Source of the DNA: Acanthaster planci
Taxonomy: Eukaryota; Echinodermata; Asteroidea; Valvatida; Acanthasteridae
Direction of reading: 5' to 3'
Assembly: GCF_001949145.1 (NCBI RefSeq)
Contig: NW_019091525.1
Location: 571,987 to 635,986, forward strand
Length of the DNA: 64,000 nucleotides
Shown here: in pieces, positions 59,236 through 64,000 of the stretch
Layout: each line of letters opens with the position of its first letter
Numbering within the stretch: the stretch's first letter is position 1
Notes under the pieces: model-generated
The model's database searches: none
Told to the model about the DNA's origin: nothing
What the model saw: the letters and a program-made list of their open reading frames with translations, nothing else
Made by a program: the position numbers and the translations under genes

Positions 59236-59704
59236 CGCTCAGAACAGCTCTCGCTCAAGTGTACGAGTATTACACATGACGTTTCCTCTCCTGTTTTGTA
59301 AAGCGGCAAATACATGTACACTGTATAATCAATCAGTCTTTGTTCTTTCCATTTACAGATCAGACCTTAAAGCAAGAAAATTTTGGAAGAGAAGCAGAAA
59401 GAAGTCGCGAACAACAGAGCGTGGCAGTCGTAAAAAAGTCCTCGAGTGGAAAAGGTACCCTTTGCATCAGTAATGAGACTGATGCAACCACCTACTGTAT
59501 ATATTTTGTGTTAATCATAATATGCATCATAACGGGAGACCAAGACACTGTGCGCTAGAAATATTAATTCATATGTCGCTGTTAAACATCAGTCTACATG
59601 TGGTTTCCTTACTTATTCTCTAGACATCCGTGCATATTTAGGATGTTTTGCATAATGATTTGGGCCATTAGCAAGTTTAAGTCTGTCTTTTGGGGTATAT
59701 TATC
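59236..59704 (+). repeat. Tandem duplication, unit B
   Basis: The second unit of the 914-base tandem duplication. Its exon-like segment (59359-59454) is four bases shorter than in unit A, so the frame differs. Its downstream end runs into the zinc-finger frame at 59745. Confidence 0.85.
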
Positions 59705-59744
59705 ATTCATACCTTAACCCTCAACGTTTCTCGTTACTTCACAG

Positions 59745-61280
59745 ATGTTTACTTGCAAGATATGCGATAAGACGTTCACCAGAAGGGACAATTACAGCCG
59801 TCACGCAGCCCGTCACAACGATGCTAGCCAACATCAGTGTAACTCGTGCGGCAAAGTATTCGCTCGCCGTGACAACTACTTTCGACATTTTAGGAGTCAT
59901 CATGGTGAAGAGCAAATCGGCTTTAGAGCGACAGCAGACGACCAACCAGTCGCAGCCAAACGACAGAAAATTACCGATTCCAACAACATCGCAGACATCA
60001 CCGATCTATACCGTGTGAACAAGGTGAAAGAGGTAGAGATGAAAAAGTTTAGCACGAAAGGGTTAGACTACACCGTCACCTTTGAGGACAACCTGGATAT
60101 CTCTGACACAACAGCCGTGTTGCAGATTTGGATAGCCAAACCAGCCAGGTGCAGGCCCCAAGGATCTCATGCGTATGGTGGTCAGGTGTCCCGAGCTCGA
60201 CTACCCCATCCAGTTACCGTTCATCACCAAGGATCAGTTGACGGCGGAACGATTTATGTCCCGAATTGAGCTGGTGGTCAGAGGTAAAGAAGAATTTTCC
60301 TTGGATAGCACTCTTCATATCAACATAACCCATGTGGCCATGCCACTTGGGGAAAAATTAACAAGAAACGTTATGTCAATTTCGAACGCTTCCTCAAACA
60401 GAAAAAACAATGCATAATACAAATAAACAAAGATGAACTGTGCTGTGTTAGAGCAATAGTCACAGCAAAGGCTAAAATTGAGGGGCATGAATGCTGAGAG
60501 GCCATTCGCAAAGGATGTACAATTCAATTGAATCTGGCCGAGGACCTTCACAAACGTGCTGGGATTCTGTTTTCAAAGTGTAGTATGGGGGAAATCAAAC
60601 AATTTCTACGCGTTCTTCCCGGATATCAGATTTTGGTAGCTTCTACAGAACATGCGAACTCCATCATTTTCAAAGGTCCACCAGCAGGCAAACAGATATG
60701 CCTGTATTTTCACCACGGCCACTGCGACTTCATCGCAAAAATGCCAGCCTTTGTAAACAGAAGCTATTTTTATGTCACGTCCCTGAAGGGGGTTCGATCA
60801 AGGCACTATGCATGGATATGCCAACGGATGAAACCTCTCCCGGCATCGACCCCTTCCAGCAGTGTATTACCATTGCGTCAGCCTGCTATCTCGTGTACCG
60901 CACCAAGCACTTTAACCCAGATACCATTGGCATCATCCACTCTTCAGGGTACTGTTCAAATGACCGTCTGTCAGTCAAGGCCCTCCAGTGGCTGAAATGG
61001 ACAGCCCACGAAACCGGTCATAACATTCAGTATCCGGGTAACAATGGAGAGGTGCATGTTGGGAAATAAAGAGTTGACTGCTTCTACATCGATAATGGTG
61101 TAAAGACGGTCCTGGAGTTTAACGGCTGCCTCCATCATGGGCATACGTTTTTGGCTCGCGAAACCAAACATCCCTTCAACGGCCTAACGATGGAGGAACT
61201 TCATCAGTAGACGCTAGAGAGACGCAAATTTATCTTTGATCAAGGCTACCGGTGTATCGAGCAGTGGGAGTTTGATGATC
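59745..61280 (+). pseudogene. Polinton/adintovirus-like polymerase, broken N-terminal region
   Basis: An acceptor-like 'cttcacag' precedes ATG. Two C2H2-type fingers follow (CKICDKTFTRRDNYSRHAAR and CNSCGKVFARRDNYFRH), then a basic linker and a conserved block (CPELDYPIQLPF...INITHVAMP). A DELCCVRAIV motif with a later CLYFHHGHCDFIAKMPAF resembles the Cys and His blocks of OTU-type proteases. After it come DPFQQCITIASACYLVYR and the nuclease-like VDCFYIDNG...VLEFNGCLHHGH. This order is what I remember for the N-terminal half of protein-primed family B polymerases of Polinton/adintovirus-type elements. Breaks: frame changes near 60146, 60405 and 60790, and stops at about 60489, 61067 and 61208. 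The exonuclease and polymerase palm are absent, replaced by a LINE. It is a dead genomic copy. Confidence 0.65.
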
Positions 61281-62330
61281 TTGTTAAGCTGATGAAAGAA
61301 CGTGATAGGATCCATACGGCTGCTATCAAACTTAATTGCCAGGAATTGTGGGATAAGTATAGCAGTTTACGGAATACAGTTACACATATGTTACAGAAAC
61401 AGAAACGTGATCACAACTGTAGTCTGATCAATGATAATGCTGGAAACAGCAAAAAGATACGGAGCTGCCTTAAGGCGGTAACTCCAAACCAAGGTCCCAT
61501 TCTCCCTAGTTCGATCGAGGTAAACGGAACGGACTGCAGTGAAACTGATGTAATAGCTAACACATTTAATGATTATCTTGTGTCCTATGCCGAAAACGTC
61601 ACAAAAGACTTACCTGATACTATTCCTATTGTCTTTACTGACTTTCCTCGTAGTGATGATTGTGTTTTCAACCTGAGATCTGTATCGAGTGACTTTGTGC
61701 AAAGAACTATCATTACTATGAATGTTGCCAAAGCGACAGGGAATGGCCAACTTAGCTGTCTTTGACGAAAATCTTAAATATGTCCTTGGTGCATGGATAT
61801 GTGCCTGACGGAGAGAAGAGTGCAAAAATAGTTCGAATCTTTAAGTCTGGAAATACCTCTGATATAGGTTACTATCGGCCTATTTCCATCTTGCCAATGG
61901 TAAGTGAAATCTTGGAGAGGGCTGTGTACACGCAATTGCATGAATTTATTAACGAACATGATTCGATGCATCCCAACCAGTGTAGGTTCCGCCCAATGCA
62001 CTCCACGACTACGATTCTTGCCAAAATGGTCAATCAGTGGAGCAGAAATGTTGAAGGCGGTGATCTGACAGTTGTAGGTTTTATTGATCTTAGAAAGGCT
62101 TTCGATACAGTTAACCACGGAATTCTTCTGGCTAAATTAAGCTCTCTGGGTTGTTCAGCGTGTGCCTTAAAATGGTTCTCTAGCTACTCGTCAGGTCGAA
62201 CATAACGAGTCTACTTGAACAAAGCTAGCTCCAAACTTCAGTCTGTTACTCACGGTGTTCTGCAAGGATCAATTCTGGGTCCTCTTTTATTTTCCATTTA
62301 TGTTAACTCCATACTACAATACTATTTAAC
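61281..62330 (+). mobile_element. CR1/L2/jockey-type LINE reverse transcriptase, truncated at both ends
   Basis: The sequence starts abruptly with MKERDRIHTAAIKLN and RNTVTHMLQKQKRDH, the linker before LINE reverse transcriptases. It continues with AKIVRIFKSGNTSDIGYYRP, QCRFRPMHSTTT and VVGFIDLRKAFDTVNHGI (motif A), and, after a stop at 62203, GVLQGSILGPLLFSIYVN (motif B). The YADD motif is missing because the fragment ends near 62330. There is a frame break near 61750. The AP endonuclease is absent. Its start lies in the same frame as the nuclease-like segment upstream. Confidence 0.82.
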
Positions 62331-62370
62331 GGTAAATTACATATTAACTCAAAAGAGTTCGGCAGTGTGC

Positions 62371-64000
62371 TCATTGAGGCTTTCGATGTAATCCAAGATT
62401 GCAATATTTCCCGTGAAAAACGGGAAGACTGGTGAGATATTTCCTCTCCAGATTGGAGTACAGCAATCGTATATCGTGACCTAGGTTCCGATATTGGCGG
62501 ATATAGTAAACCAGGAAGCGAAAAGAGGGATGTTTATTTTGGCGTATCAGTCGCTGGAGCAAGGAAAATCTGTACGTCATAAGACGAGCTTTCAAACAGT
62601 TCAACCCCAGCCCTCCTTTGTCTGGAGGTTGAAACACAATTTATCTTTTAAGCCAGTGACGTTTATCAGTCCAAACAAAATAAATTAAAAGTTCTTGGGG
62701 TTGATCCAGGACGTGACTGGGAGGAGGAAGAACTGTCAAAAAATGAAGAAGACTTGAAGCGCAGTTTGATTGGCAATTATTATTCTTCCTTTGAAAGACA
62801 TGGTACAAGCCAGGCTGCTCCATCTAGCGAGGGCATTTTTAAGTTTATCTCTGCACAGTTTTCAGGTTTTTTTGTCGTGAGGACTCAGTATTTCCTGCAT
62901 AAACTCCAAGAAATTTAAGATTTTGATTATTCCACTTAAAACCTAGAGGACAATCGAATCTTTTTGTCCAAAATCCGACCCATAAACCCGGGCACTTGTT
63001 AGGATTTAAACATGCAGACGAGGCACGACTATACAGGGTATAAATTTGATCAAGAATTACAAATCCTTTGTTGGATGTGACAAACAAGGTGACGTCGTCA
63101 GCGTACGCCGAGACAATCAAAGTGGTGTCGAGACCGGGCACGGGAAGTCCGTGCAGACACATCCTCAGCCTAATCTTATCAAAAAAGACTCGATGGCTAT
63201 CGAGTACAAAAGCCCGGACAGAGGACATCCTTTACGAATTCCCCTCCCAAAGGAGGAGAGAGCTGTAAGAGAGGACTGAACCTTGACAATACTACTAGCA
63301 TCTTTCTACAAAAGTTGAATCAGGGAAATAAACTCTTTACCAAATCCCATCTTCTCGAGTGCTTTGAACAGATAATTGTGATCAACACAATCAAAGGCTT
63401 TCTTTCGATCTAAATTACACAAAGCCAAGGGAATGTCGTTGTGATTAGCATACATGATGCTGTCTCATGACACTGGTCAAGGTGACTTACGTCTCCTATG
63501 ACATTTTTAAGTCGATTAGCGATAGTTTTTGCAATGATTTTTATAGTTCGTATTCAATAGCGAGACCGGTCGTCAGTTAGCAATGTCTAGGAGAGCTCTT
63601 TGTTTGGGTAGAAGGGAGATAACTGCTCTCCTGCAAAATGATGGTAAGGAACCAGAACAGGTACATTTTTGAAAGACCTCGTAAAAATCCTCTCTGATCA
63701 AAGGCTAGAAACACTGATAAAATTCGCCAGTAAGACCATCTAAATCTGGCGATTTACGTTTGTTTAATTGACCGACAGCCAGATCCAGTTCTTCTATCGT
63801 TATAGGCGCGTTGCAAGTTTCCGAGTCTCTTGGGTCGACAGTTAGGAGATCTTTGAAAACAAAATCTTGCTCAGTGTCGTACCCACCACTCGGAAACTTA
63901 TGTTTGATGTTCGATTCACAAGTAATTTCGTGGCGGTGCAAATTGTGAGCCTTATTAAAACACTGACCAAACTTTACGCAAGCGTTCGATTTGCTATATC
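62371..64000 (-). mobile_element. L1/Tx1-type LINE ORF2, degraded, leaving the window
   Basis: On the minus strand from 63941 the order is LAVGQLNKRKSPDLDGLTGE (start of reverse transcriptase), KIIAKTIANRLKNVIGD near 63540, NLDRKKAFDCVDH near 63410 (motif A), then VSAYADDVTLFVTSN near 63110 (catalytic YADD) and NNQNLKFLGVYAG. The C-terminal region is PDKGGLGLNCLKARLMTYRF at about 62630. Several stops and shifts make it inactive. The 5' part, including the endonuclease, would lie beyond 64000. It faces the plus-strand LINE at 61281-62330 tail to tail. Confidence 0.85.

Noticed and set aside
1-64000. CRISPR arrays, bacterial operons or phage modules
   Set aside because: No regularly spaced direct repeats with unique spacers, no ribosome binding sites, and genes are split by GT-AG introns; the window is eukaryotic.

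Overview
The window looks like draft nuclear DNA from an animal with introns and many transposons, most likely a marine invertebrate. It has split genes with GT-AG introns, an AT-rich background, reverse transcriptases of several kinds, many small inverted-repeat elements and one 400-base assembly gap. The frequent 'taggcctat' words and the transposon mix make me think of an echinoderm or hemichordate; that is a guess. Nothing bacterial is present (no operons, ribosome binding sites or CRISPR).

The one complete host gene I can build is on the minus strand from 43548 to 24121. It has ten coding exons whose splice sites and phases all fit, and it gives a 476-residue SLC7-type amino-acid transporter (the light subunit of a heteromeric transporter). 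Its introns carry several non-autonomous elements. Downstream, on the same strand, lie at least four exons of a paralogue (equivalents of exons 3, 4, 9 and 10, between 16014 and 2241). Two are open and two carry frameshifts. No equivalents of exons 1 and 2 were found, so this is either a decaying tandem duplicate or a partial 3' duplication.

The rest is mostly transposon-derived. Left part (1-24 kb): a rearranged L1/Tx1-type LINE, a 1.3-kb repeat with an inverted copy 49 kb away, a foldback element built of CGCCGCGGCGA palindromes, a LINE scrap abutting a Penelope-like element, and a 440-bp repeat present twice. Middle (24-50 kb): SLC7 introns with MITEs and foldback elements, some with clear target-site duplications. 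Right part (50-64 kb): two direct copies of a 1.1-kb leader sequence, a CR1/L2-like LINE 3' end broken by the gap, a 2.07-kb element with about 240-bp terminal inverted repeats, then a broken Polinton/adintovirus-like polymerase N-terminal region (zinc fingers, OTU-like part, nuclease-like part). That region runs in frame into a LINE reverse transcriptase, which in turn meets an opposing Tx1-type LINE that leaves the window.

The most unusual signals are the families of foldback elements made of short palindromic modules, the partial SLC7 exon duplication, the leader exon whose reading frame survives in two repeat copies, and the in-frame nuclease/reverse-transcriptase junction. All calls come from reading the sequence by eye; no database search was run.
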